A model generated the notes under the pieces. That model did no database searches. It saw nothing but the letters and a program-made list of their open reading frames with translations, and was not told where the DNA came from. DNA of 64,000 bases from Ailurus styani (lineage: Eukaryota > Chordata > Mammalia > Carnivora > Ailuridae), in the NCBI GenBank assembly GCA_002007465.1, contig LNAC01000163.1, forward strand, positions 2,872,951-2,936,950, in the 5' to 3' direction. Of this stretch, positions 46,445 to 58,400 are shown one piece after another. Positions within the stretch are counted from its first letter, which is position 1. The number at the start of each line of letters is the position of its first letter. Made by a program: the position numbers and the translations under genes.

Positions 46445-49400
46445 NATTTTTTTTTTACTCATTTCCTTCCTGAAACTTATAACAGCTATATAGTCAATGG
46501 GTTTGGCAAATTATTATGTATCCCTACAATTCTCAGTCCTTCCATTTTAGCCTAGCGGTCTCCCGTGCTTTCATCAAGGACCATCCACGCTTGTAACAGG
46601 TTACCTCTTTTGAGAAGCACACCCCCACCTTCAATGTCTCGGCACTTTGTGCCCACGCCCACACCCCGCCTTGGCACAGCGCCTTGTCTCACATGCCTCC
46701 GTGTGGACGTTCTACTCCTCCAGGGACACATGCTGTCAACTCTGAAGACCCACCAATGTGAGCAGAGGGCTGAGATCAGTGAACACTTGTTGACTCACTC
46801 GCTAGACTCAACACTCATTTCCACAAGGATGTGGCAACGTGCTGGTTTTATTTACTGCCAGCCAAGGCTGGCTCTAAGTGTCAGTCATTTCCCCAATTTT
46901 CTGGTTGTGTGTGTGTGTTTGACTGCCAAAGCTGGAATCCACCGTTAACGAAAAGAGAGGAGGAAAGGAGAGGAAGGGGCACACAGTCAACTCGGTGACC
47001 AGGGTGGCGCTTACCTGTGATCATGCTCAGTGCTGACAGGCATGCTAAGGCTTGGATATCAAGGTTCAGGCTCTGCAAACTTAAGGAAAAGTCTTTAATG
47101 GAGTCGAGCCACTCCCCAAATCCACGAAGGCACTGAAGTCGATGCAGGACAAGTCCATTGCAGAACACAAACTTATCTTCAGCAGTGTTCGACCTATAAG
47201 ACAAAGTCATGAGGGGGTGGGAGATAGAGGCACATCAAACAGGTGTGTTCGGTCAGTCCAACATCAGAACACAAAGGCACCCAACAGCCGTGGGGCGGCA
47301 TTCAGATGGCCCCAACCCCCGGCATGGTGCTGTGGAACCTTCCCGGATACTCTTGATGGACAAGACAGTGCTCCTGGCACCAACGACCATGGCTGCTTGT
47401 CTGCGTGAACCTTCTCGGTGAGCGGCAGCCCTGGAGAGCAGGGGGTGGAACACCTGCTCTCTTACTACTTGAATCAGGTGCTGTCCCCCCAGGGGTGGGA
47501 TGGGGGGCGGCAGGCACTCTGGGAGGATGGATGTGAAGCCCCAGCCACTGCCTCTTTCTGTCGTGAACGCGAGCCTGCTCTGTTCAGGGCTCCTTGGCCA
47601 GGACTTCTCCCTCTTATTCTCAAATGTCAAAAACTGATAAGACCTGAGCCTAGACACTACAATTCCACTGTGCAGACTCTAAGAACACCAAGTCCTAGCA
47701 ACTGCCAGAAGTCAATCACAGAAATAAAAAGTGACCCAAAGTCCAAGTAGTCGTTAAGTCTCCTGTACTTTTAACAGTGGGACTGCAGAGGGCTATTTCT
47801 AAACTGGCCTCATAGTTTATATTCTGTCCATCCCCACGCCCTGGAACACCGAGACGTCACCACCTAGGCATGGGGCCTGGGCACTCCTTTCATCTCTCCT
47901 TTTCCTTATCTATAAACTAGAAATTCTGATTACTACCTCCTGAGATTGTTGTGGGAACTCAACAAAGGATTTGAAAGCCCATGCACAGGGTCTGGTACAG
48001 AAGAGGAGCTCAACGAGTTAGGTGTAACTAATTCTGACTCCTCTATGGTCCTTACTTGAATCTTACCTTTCCTTTAATTTTCCAGTCTCTTGCTACATAT
48101 TTCTCTCTTTCAGCCTATTGCATTAACAAGTTAATATCTCTTGATTTGGGCTTCTTGGATGAGTAGCTTTATTCATTCACTCACTTAGCAATGATGTCCT
48201 TAGCACCAGGTACATGCCATTCCTGGAGCCAGGCACTAGAGAAAATTTGAATAGTATATACATGGCACCTGCCCGCATCAACTTATCCCTTACTTAATCC
48301 TTTGGTGCCTGCTCAATAGAGGACGGTCCCATTGCTGGCTTGGCTCCTGTGCACACCAGATTGGCTGTCATTATGCTAATGACGTAACTGCCACGTAACT
48401 CCAACTCTGTCTCTCCTGCAGATCCTGCCACAGAGGCACGCAAAGGACAGAAAGGTTCAGTCTCAGAGTTTAAAACCCGGACCTCAGGCCACTGGCATCA
48501 GAATCACTGGAGCATAGGTTAAAAATGCAGATTTCTGGACTTCTCCCAAAGTAGCTCCAGACCAGAATAGCTGGGAATGAGGCACGGGAGTCTGCCCTTT
48601 AAACAAGAGTTTCAGGTAACATGGTATGAAAAGCTTAGAGTGAAGCTTGGATCCCAGGCTCCACCTTTTTCCTTTTTCGAAAATCACTGCCTCTTTGTCT
48701 TTGGTGTCACTGAGTAGGATAGGTTGGACCAAAAAGCTATTCTCTTGGAGTAAACATGTGGGGTTGAGAAGCTGTGGGAACCCTTTAGAGCCCCATCTGG
48801 CATACTCGAACAGTCACTTGTTAAATAGAAACCCATGAGGTATATGCAATGTGCAAAACAAATACTCGCCTGCCAGGAAATACCTTATGCACCATGAGAG
48901 AATCTTCCTAGAATCATAGAATGTTGGAGCTTCCATGGGCTTCAGAGATCAACAGATCTAACCTCCTCATTTCACAAAGCAAAGTGAATTTCAGGGGAGG
49001 CCAGGGTCTTACAGCAAGTCTGTGTTGGAACTGAGACTAGAACCCGGGAATCCTGGCTCCCAGGCCAGTGCTCTTACCCATGGCCCAGTTTCATTCATGC
49101 CTGACCATCTTTCCTATTTCCCTCCCGAGCAAATTTTCATCGATGACTCCTTTACAAACCCAGCAGGTTTCCAATTTCTTCAAAGCAGGGGGAGAATTTA
49201 AAAAAAGAAAAAAAAACGATAAAATCATCGTAATTACCTGATGGAAAGTCTGAGAACAAACAGCTCCAAAAAGGCTGATTCTATAAGTAACGTCTGATCT
49301 TCTTTGGGGAGATCAGTAAATCCGGGAATCTTTTCGGCCCAGCTTCTGGACACATCGATGGAGGCTGTCAGGAGGTTGTAGAACTGTTGCACATGCTCAG

Positions 49401-52400
49401 CATCGGTGCCTGCAGCGGCCTGCTCGGCCGGACAGTACTAGGAGGCAAACCGCAGAGAGCCGTGTTAGCGCATGTCCACGGGCATGGCAGCACCATTTGC
49501 AAATTGGCTTTTCCAAGACAGTCAGGGCCTAAATCCTCATTTTTAGGTCCCATGGTTATAAAAACTTTTTTTTTTTTTTTTTTTCGTATTTAGTCTCATC
49601 TGATTCTCACAATGTAAACAGAGCAAATTGTGTTACCTCTTAACAGACAAAAGAAACCTGGTGAAGTCCCATTAGTGCATTGGTTTTCAACCCCGATGTA
49701 AGACTGAAATCAGGTTTTACAAAACACTATGTCTAGCTCATCCAAACAGAGATTTGAATTTAACTGGTCTGGGGTGGGGACTGGTCATCAGGAATTTCAA
49801 AGGCTTCCCAGGCGATTCCAAAGAGCAGCCATTGTTGAGAAGAATCATTACCCCTGAGGTCTGTGTCCAACAGGCCTCCAGGGTCTACTGATTCCACTTA
49901 AGCACAGCTCTCTCTAGGATGCTAATTCAGCCATGGTTCTCAAAGTTTAGTCCCTGGACCAGCAGCATCAGCAACGCCTGGGAATGTGCCAGAAATGAAC
50001 ATCTTGGGCCCCGACTCAGACCTACAGAAGCAGAAATTCTGAGAGTGGGAGAGACTGTTTTACCGAGATCTCCAGCAGATTCTCATGCACACTGGAGTCC
50101 GGGAACCACAGGACTAACTAATAGGAGAAGAGAATGTTTTTTGCTTGCTGCAGGTGGATTTCTGTAAGATAAAACAAACCAGGCCGGGGCAGGGGTTGGG
50201 GTGGGGTTGTGTCTCTTTAGCAGGGCTAGGCAGTCATGTGCCACCAGACTCAGGACTTGTGGCTACATAAATTCATGAAAACGAAATAAAATAAAAAGCC
50301 CAGTTTCTCAGCTGCACTGGCCATATTTCTAGTCCTCCAAAGCCATGTGTAGTGTAGAATATTTCCATCACTGCAGAATATTCTACTGGACGGCGCTAAT
50401 CTAAAGGATCCCGGAGGAAGAAAGGTACAAGTTGGATTACAGTCCTCGTCCAGCTTTTGGATATTCTGGTAGAGTCAGAGTTTTGCTTGAATCACTGGAG
50501 GAAAAAGTCTTTCCTGCTTTCGGCAGGAAGATTAATAGAGCAAGATAATAATCAAGGGACAATCAACAACAGAAACTTAACAGATCTGCAGAAATACTCA
50601 TAGAAGTACACACATCATTTCCTCCGTCCTCACACAGACTTGTGCATGTTTGTGTCCTTTGTCTCAGTTCTTGCGGATATGGATTTTAATCCCTATTTTA
50701 CAGGTGAGAAGGACGAGGCTCAGAGGAACTCAGGGAGGTGAAGACTTTCCCAAGGTACACAACTAACAGTGGTCCAGCCAAGACTTAAACATGGCCCTGT
50801 GACTCCCCCTTCTACATTCCCTGGCTATTAATATGTGTGCTGTTCCTAGCTGGTAGCCTGTGGGGTAGTTTTAAAAAGCATTTTCCTTTGCTCTATTCGG
50901 AGGTCTCCGCGTGTGTATTTGGTCGCATGTTTTGTCAGCAGCCCAGTGACTGGCACATCATTGACTCCAGTAAGTTGTTGAATATTGTTCAGTGAAAGAA
51001 TAGTCAGGGGAGTGCCTAGGTTTGTCACAGTGCCCTAACCTGGCTGCTGGAGGAACAGCCAGTAAGCACCAGGAGCTGACTAAGGAAATACTTAGGAGGA
51101 AATGAGGTACTTGTCTTAATTGGGTCTCTCTCTCTTTTTCCCCTTTGTGCATTCCCAAGAGGCATCATGAAATAACTAAAGACACCATCACACAAGGGGC
51201 CCAGGTGCTTTAATCCTAGATTTGTCTAGACCCCTAATTTGTGCAAGAATGTAGCTCTGCCTGTAGTTACCTAGGATAAATTACTTGACTTGTCTGAGCC
51301 TCCGTTTTCTCCTCTGTAAAATGGGGATAATAACCTCCTCAAGATTCTGTTGTGAGGATTACATGTGATGATATACTTGAAGGGCCCGACATAAGGAAGA
51401 TATTTAACAAATGATGGCAACTATGGTATTGCTAACGATTACGATACTTGGAACTAACTCTGTCCCTCCACTTCCGTATTTATAAAATGGGAGAAAGGGG
51501 TTGAACTGGAAGGTTTCTAATTCTCAGCCCTGACTTTCTAGGATCCTATAGCATCAGGTCCAGTTCAGAGTCCTGGCTCCTCTGTTCTCAATAATCCCAT
51601 CCAGAGCTTGGATTCTGTGAAGCCGTGGATATTTCTGTGCTGTGATGGGACTCCTTGGGAGCAAAGTCCGGGAGAAGGAAGCAGTCCTCCCTCCCACAGA
51701 TAGTGAAGGACGGTGGCATGAATCAGGATATTATGATACTTCCCCCCACCTCCTTTTAGCACATACCGTACCAACTGGAAGAGAGTGAAAATAGGGATTT
51801 TATTTAACTTTTTTTTTTTTTTTACTTTCTCTTCTTATATGAATCTGATTGCAAATACTCTCCAAGGACAGGAGGAGAATTAGAGCGGAACACCCCTTTA
51901 GAAAGCCGACCGCACTACATGTGAAACTCCCGAGTGCTATCTGGGGTAGAGAAAAGAATGTCGGACCAGGCAGCAGGTCATGGGGTCCTCCTCCAGGCCC
52001 TGGCACTGACTTGCTGTGCAGCCTTAGTCAAGTTACTTAACTTCTCTGGAGAAGGAAGTGACTGGGCTACCTGATTTTTAAGATTCCTTTTGGCTCTCTG
52101 CATTCAGCTATCTTTCTTCTATTGACTTCTAGTTTAGTTACATTGTGGTTTGATGGCAGACATCGCCTGTTTCCATTCTTCTAAATTTGTTAGGTGTGTT
52201 TTATGGCCCAGACTATCAACTATCCCGGCAAATGTTCCATAGGATGGCTCTTGCATTTGATGATTCTAAATGTTGCTAATCACACCAGGTATGATGTTAC
52301 TGCCTAGAATTTGGCACTGATTCAGCATTATTTTGTCTTAAAATAGTGTGTTAAATGGAGAGGAAAAGACCAAAGGTTGTAAACTTGTCCCTGGGACCTA

Positions 52401-55400
52401 ATAGTTCCCTTCTGCACTGACCTCCCTGAAACCATGGCTCACAACTCAGTAATCTCTCTGCTTTCAATATTTGCTCAGAATCCTCCAGAGTGCTTAGCTT
52501 CCACCCAACATCCTCTGCAGGCCTCCATCCCTGCTGGGCTCACATTTCATGCGTCCTGCACACAGGGAGGTGCAGGCCCTGCCTACCCGGCTTGTGCAGT
52601 TGTCTCTGATGGAGTCCAGCAAGGAGAAAAGCCAGCAGCCCGGCACGCCAGACTCCAGCCAGACCCTCTGGGCTTCACCTGCAGTGATTCTGGCCCACGG
52701 TCGAGAATTCTGGGGCCAAACAAGATTCAGCCTGAGCCACCAGTAACTTGGGGGCTTAGTACCCAATGCCAGGAGAAAAAACAAGCCAAGTGTTCCCTCT
52801 GCTGAACGTAAGATTTAAAGGAACAGAACAAAACATTTTGGATCCTTTCTCACCTGGCCTAGAATTATAAAACCTTGCCAAGGAACACTGGATTTGCAGG
52901 TGGAAGAATCAGATCCCCATTCTCAGCTTCTGGGCTCCCCTACATTACTCTGTTTCTGGGCTAGGCAGGTTTGGGGTTCACCAGAGAAAATCTGGAAACA
53001 TTCGTTTATCGATCATTCCCATCGAGTTTAGGCCAAATAGAGAAAGACTTTAAAAAAACGAATCTCTTTTCCTGTTTAGACTTTTTATTTCAACCTATGT
53101 GAATAATCAATCCATCTAAAATCTGGCTTTACCTCTAGTCAGAGACACAGTATGACATTTACTAACTATTTAGAAGAGCCTGCAGCTAATATCTGGTGGA
53201 AGTTTCTCTGAATAACCTGGAGTGACAATCTAGAGCTGAAAATATCCACAGACGTTACTGGAACAAGTCTCCGTTTTGTATATGACAGTACTAGGGCTGT
53301 GCAGGTCAGACTTCACCAACAACCTTAAAAGCCTAAAATAAGTTGTCTGAATGGGAATTAAGTGAGAGCCTCCGTGAACTCCAGCCCTGGCACGTTAGCA
53401 ATGTGAGGTTTTCAGAGCAGAATGGAATCTGATATTTACTCTACCTCATTGCCAGTCCAGGCTGAATATGTAAAATGTCCTAAGAACCTTTTATCTCCCC
53501 TCAGAACGTTACTTCTCCCTGGGTCTATTTCTTTACAGGTTTTAGATGTGATCATTATATGAGCCAACGATGCAGACCTATTCCTAGGTTCTTACACTTT
53601 AGGAAATGACACTTAAAAAAAATTGGCAACAAGTATGTTCCCCCCGCCATCTTTCTTTTCTAACTCCCTCCCCTGCTAAAAAACCAAAAAAAACCAAAAA
53701 GCCCTCTTCTCCTCCCACTAATGGCATCACCACAGTGATACCTTCGCTTAGTTTCTCTCTCCTTCAGGTTTTGTCAGCAGCAGGCAGGGAATTTTCTTCA
53801 ACAGTGTGTCCACTGCTATAGAACAGTGCCTGACACCCAGTAGCCATTCCATAAATATCTGTTACACGACTTGGTTACTTTCTGAAAATTTATATGTCTA
53901 TTGCTCATTCCCTCCCAGCCTCAAAAAAAAGCTGGGAAACAGGAGATTTGAGGTAAAACTGGGTTGTTTTTATTAAACTATACTGCTGGTTCTCAAACCT
54001 TAGGGCAACAAGTCACCCGGGCCCTTGTTAAAATGCAGATTCCTGTCTGTCTCTCCCCCACACCCCCAGTTCTGATTCAGTAGGTCTGGGTATGGCCCAG
54101 GAATCTGAATTTTTAAGCAAACACACTGGGTCCTCCTGGGCACCACACTCTGGGAAATGCTGAGCTCAACCTATAGTGGAATTAGAGCAGGGGTAATGGT
54201 CAGAGGAAGTGAAGGCTGGGAGGGATTACGGCTAGGCATTTAGTCCGATCTCCTCACCATTCAGACGAGGGAGCTGAGGCCCGCTGTGGCACAGGAACTG
54301 GTCTGAAATCTTGTTAACATATTTAAATGCCATTTGCTGGTGCCTGGTTTTATCCAAGCAACATCTCTCATATTTGGAGTCTGTTACTACCCTGTGACAC
54401 CGATTACCAAGAAACATCCCAGTTTGCTGAAGAATACTTGAAATGACCAACTAATGAGGACGTTAAGTATATTTTCTCATTAGTAATAATGCAGGCTCTG
54501 AAGCCAAACCCCGTATCTATATATACTTGTATTGCTAAATTAAAAGCAACTGTGGGGCAGAGAATAGCTACATTTCGAGGAGAAACAAATCAAACGTGAC
54601 ATGTTTTGACTGCACTGATATACAATGATCTGAGCTCACTTTTGAAGGAGAGAATTTGGCCCAAAGGAGGAGTGAAGGTCCCAGAGCCAGGAACACTTCC
54701 CAGAGCGAGGAGCTCTCTTTCTGGCCCCAACACACGCATGCATTCCCTCTGTGACTTGGAACACAACTCCTCCACCTCCCTTTCCCACAAACGAGGAAAA
54801 CCACTCACGACCTTAGAGGCACACATGCCGGAACAAGGTTGGAACATACCTATCTGGCAAACATTGTCTCATTTCTCAATTTGGCTGATTCATGGGGGAA
54901 ACTGGCATCATCAATAAATTGTCTTGGTCAGATCAACTGTCTGATTTAAATCCGACAGGGCAAATTCTTATTTAAAATGGAATAAACTATGGACACACAC
55001 TAGGATGTTAATATTTGTTACCACTGAAGGGTGGGATTAGTCAGGAATAAATGAAAAGGGGACTTTCATTTTTCACTTCATCCTCTTCTAAATGGTTTGC
55101 CTTTTAAAAAAAAACCAATGGGTATATATTACTATTATTGTAACTTTTAAAAACCTAGTAAAACTTCTATTAAAAAAACTAGTAAATTTTCATTATAGAG
55201 ATGAGGCAGTATGGTGAAATAGAAACTTAATACCTTGAGCGATGAGATTCAGATCTAGCCCTAGCTCTGCCTCTGACCTTAGGCAAGACACTTAGGCCCT
55301 GGAAGCTTTTATTTACATCTCTGAAAATATGGAGGTTGGATTAGATGCTCTCAAAGTCACCTCTAGTTCTATACATTTGCATGTATATCAGATATTGTGA

Positions 55401-58400
55401 AAATTGAGTTTCAATGAATGACATTCCTAAAAAACCATAAATTATAGCACATAAAGCTGTGGCTTAAGAGAAATTATGTAAGAACATATGTGATGGTGCC
55501 TAGCTCAAAGTAGGCACTCAATAAATTCATTTTGCTTCATTCATTTTATGGTAATGTTTTTTAGAGAACAAAGCAAGTTCAATCTTATTAAATAACAAGT
55601 TTCTTAACATATATTCACACACACACACACACACACACATACACATATATAAAATCACATAAACATAACATTACTTGCACTTAGGAATAATAAGGTAAAC
55701 CCCAGAATCATAAAATCTTAGAGTTGTAAGGAATTCAATATTCAAAATAATTTCTCTGCTTGTGAGAAATTCTGTTATGTGTTCTCCTTATTAACTTCAT
55801 GTGTTGATAAACTCATGCTTCCACAGGAACTCTTGTAGCTAAGAGAGCTCATCCTTATCTTCAGAATGAGCTAGAAGGAACCCCCCTTCTTCTTCCTTTA
55901 GATCTGCTCTTGGGAGCTACAGTCCTCTTTCCACAGGGTGAAAGAGTAATCTAATCCTGCCAAACCTTCTTGCTTTCTGTCTAGATATTTTCGTTGCCTC
56001 CAATCATCCCTTACACGTTTCCAGAAATGGTGTGTCTCCACGTCCCTCTTAAACTCCAGTTTGGGAATGAACTTAACCCCTGAAGTGTGGTCTCACAGGA
56101 CAGAACCTGTGGGCCCACCCCCAACTTGGTTCTGGTCCTGTATTTCTACTACTGCAACCTAAGGTAATTCAGCATCCCTTCCTTCCACCACACATATATT
56201 TTGTTGGTTCATATTGAGAGTGTATGGAATAAAGTCCCAAGATCCTCTTAACAAGAACTACTGATGGGCCAAGGCTCTCCCATGTTTTGAAATTCTAAAT
56301 GCTGAGCTTCACATTTATTTTTGTTAACTTTCTTCGTGATGGCTTCAGCCCATCCTGTTCCAACCTGTCGAAATCACTCTGAATGTTGATACTGACATCC
56401 ATCATATTAGCTATCCCTCCCAGATTTCTGTCATCTGCAAATGTGATCAGCATGCCTTCTAAGCCTTCATCCAAGTTTTTGATGAAAACTCACTGTATTT
56501 TTAAAAAGTCTTTTAATTTAATTGATTTTGGTCCAAGTTTTGATAATTTTGTAAAGCTATCTAAAAGCAGGAGAATCCAAGTTATGAGGTTCAACCTGAT
56601 TCCAAAACAATGCAATTAAAATAAATATGCTTTAGAAAATTGAGCAAGGCCCTGAAAGGTAGTATCAATGTGACCCAGACTCTGGCACAGTCAACCTGCT
56701 ATTTCGGACAAAGCTAACAATTAAATTGGGTAAATGTTTGTTGATGAGGATGACGACCCTAGTCTAACACACTGAATAGTGCAGAGGCAAGCAAACACAC
56801 TGGATTGATTTTTCAGTGTGGAGACAGTTCCCAGCTGGGACAGCTCAAAGTGCTGGGGAGGGTTTGCCACTGAATGACTAATTAGGCCATGCAGACCAAT
56901 AATTGGATAATTTAGGGCCAAAAAATCACTCTGGGGGCCTAAGTTCTCTGGACTGACCATCCGTAGTGATTTCCAATGCCCTGGAACAACATCAGACCGT
57001 CCTACAGGCTCGGCGTAGGCACTGTGGAGCCGCTTCATGAATTCAGACAAATTGCATAAGGGGAGGCCCAGAGTTGCTTCAGGGAGGAGAGGTCATTATT
57101 TCCGAATGCTTTTCTAGCACCCACTCTCATTAAAACCAGACACAGTGAAGCATAGTATTTAGGAACACAGACTTTGGGGTCTGACACCCTTTGCTTTTAA
57201 TTCTCTCTTTGATAAATACCACCTATGTGACTTTGGGCACGTCACTCCTTTAACCTTTCCCAGTTTTCATCTCCTCATCTGTGAAATAGGTGATAGCGCT
57301 TGCCTTAATGGTATGGCTACATGGCCCGTGACACGTGTTCATACATTGAACAAATGGTAAAGTAAGAAAGGTTGGTCACGGAGATAACGTACAGGGCACT
57401 GTGCTAAAGTTTTGACAAGTACCATCTTATTCAGTCTTCTTCACAAACCACCTCAGGAAATAGATATTATTATCATTCCATAACACAGATGAGGAAACTG
57501 AGGCATTACAAAGGCTAATCGGCTGCTCAAGGTCACCCATCTACTTAATGATGGTGCTGGGATTTTCATCTAGGCCTGCATGGTTCCACAGCTTAAGCCC
57601 TTAACCACTGCATTATTCTGTTGGACTATTATTTGAGACTTGACTTTAGTTAAGAGATGCTACTTGTAATCAGAATAAGAGTCCTCAACCTTTGGTGCTA
57701 AGGGTCTACCATGCTTCTCATTCGAAGTCTTGTGATTAGGTGAAGAGAGGAAGCTTCACAGTCTATAATGAGAGTGAGGATGAGGGAAGGAGGATCACAG
57801 CGGGTATACCAATCACCCCTTCATTTCTGTCAACATTGCAACCCAGAAGGAGGGCACACAGCAGACACACACACACACACACTCTTTGCCAGCTCTTCCA
57901 TCAGAAGTCTGAAGTACTGATTAGACCTGGGGAGGGCAATCTGGTAGCCGCTGCCAAGCCAGATCAACCAACTGGAGATCCCTGGACTGGCTCTCTCATC
58001 TGTGTGCAAACTGTGTTTCTAAGTTTTCTTGGACCAGAGAGGGGGTAACTATCCTCACAGTTCACGGTTCTTTAAGTGATGAGATGAGACAATAGACTGC
58101 AATGTCTAGCATGCAGAAGCAACTGAATAATTGTGGTCTTTTTCCTTCCTTTCCCTCTCTGATGAGACCCTGTCTTATTAGAAGCTTGTTTTTCTAAGTC
58201 TTTTTCAAAACTGCCTTCCAGTGATATTTATACATTTGCTCAGAAAATCCCTTCTCATGGTTCTCCTCTGTGTTATACAAATTTCTGGGAATTTTCAGTT
58301 CAAACTGATGATATTTTACCATATCTTATAAGAAATAAAAATATTAATATGCTTTGGTTAACTTAAACAACAATACTGGTACTCATTTATGGTTTTCAAA

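Larger units (their letters stand above)
34968..47014 (-). other. NR4A3 intron, 12 kb, SINE-rich
   Basis: This is the largest intron and holds most of the intronic SINEs (35.0-35.4, 37.2-37.5, 40.3, 43.0, 45.3 kb). It also holds LINE-1 remnants (36.49-36.63 and 38.03-38.47 kb), L2 tails, MIRs, a MER5A, a purine-rich tract (40.04 kb), the 187 bp dispersed duplication (42.8 and 44.7 kb), and the poly(T)/N site (46.4 kb). Stretches 38,480-39,580 and 43,170-43,850 show nothing I can name. Confidence 0.65.
47194..49237 (-). other. NR4A3 intron, 2.0 kb
   Basis: This intron lies between the two middle LBD exons. It contains a MIR fragment (about 47880-48020), an L2 tail (-) near 48165-48260, a MER5-like relic (48480-48650) and a MIR-related relic (48905-49085). 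No SINE and no further coding similarity are seen. The 134-residue open frame at 47253-47657 has no family features. Confidence 0.65.

Noticed and set aside
46313..46555. 80-codon frame crossing the N
   Set aside because: Its phenylalanine run is just the poly(T) homopolymer and the frame crosses an unresolved base.
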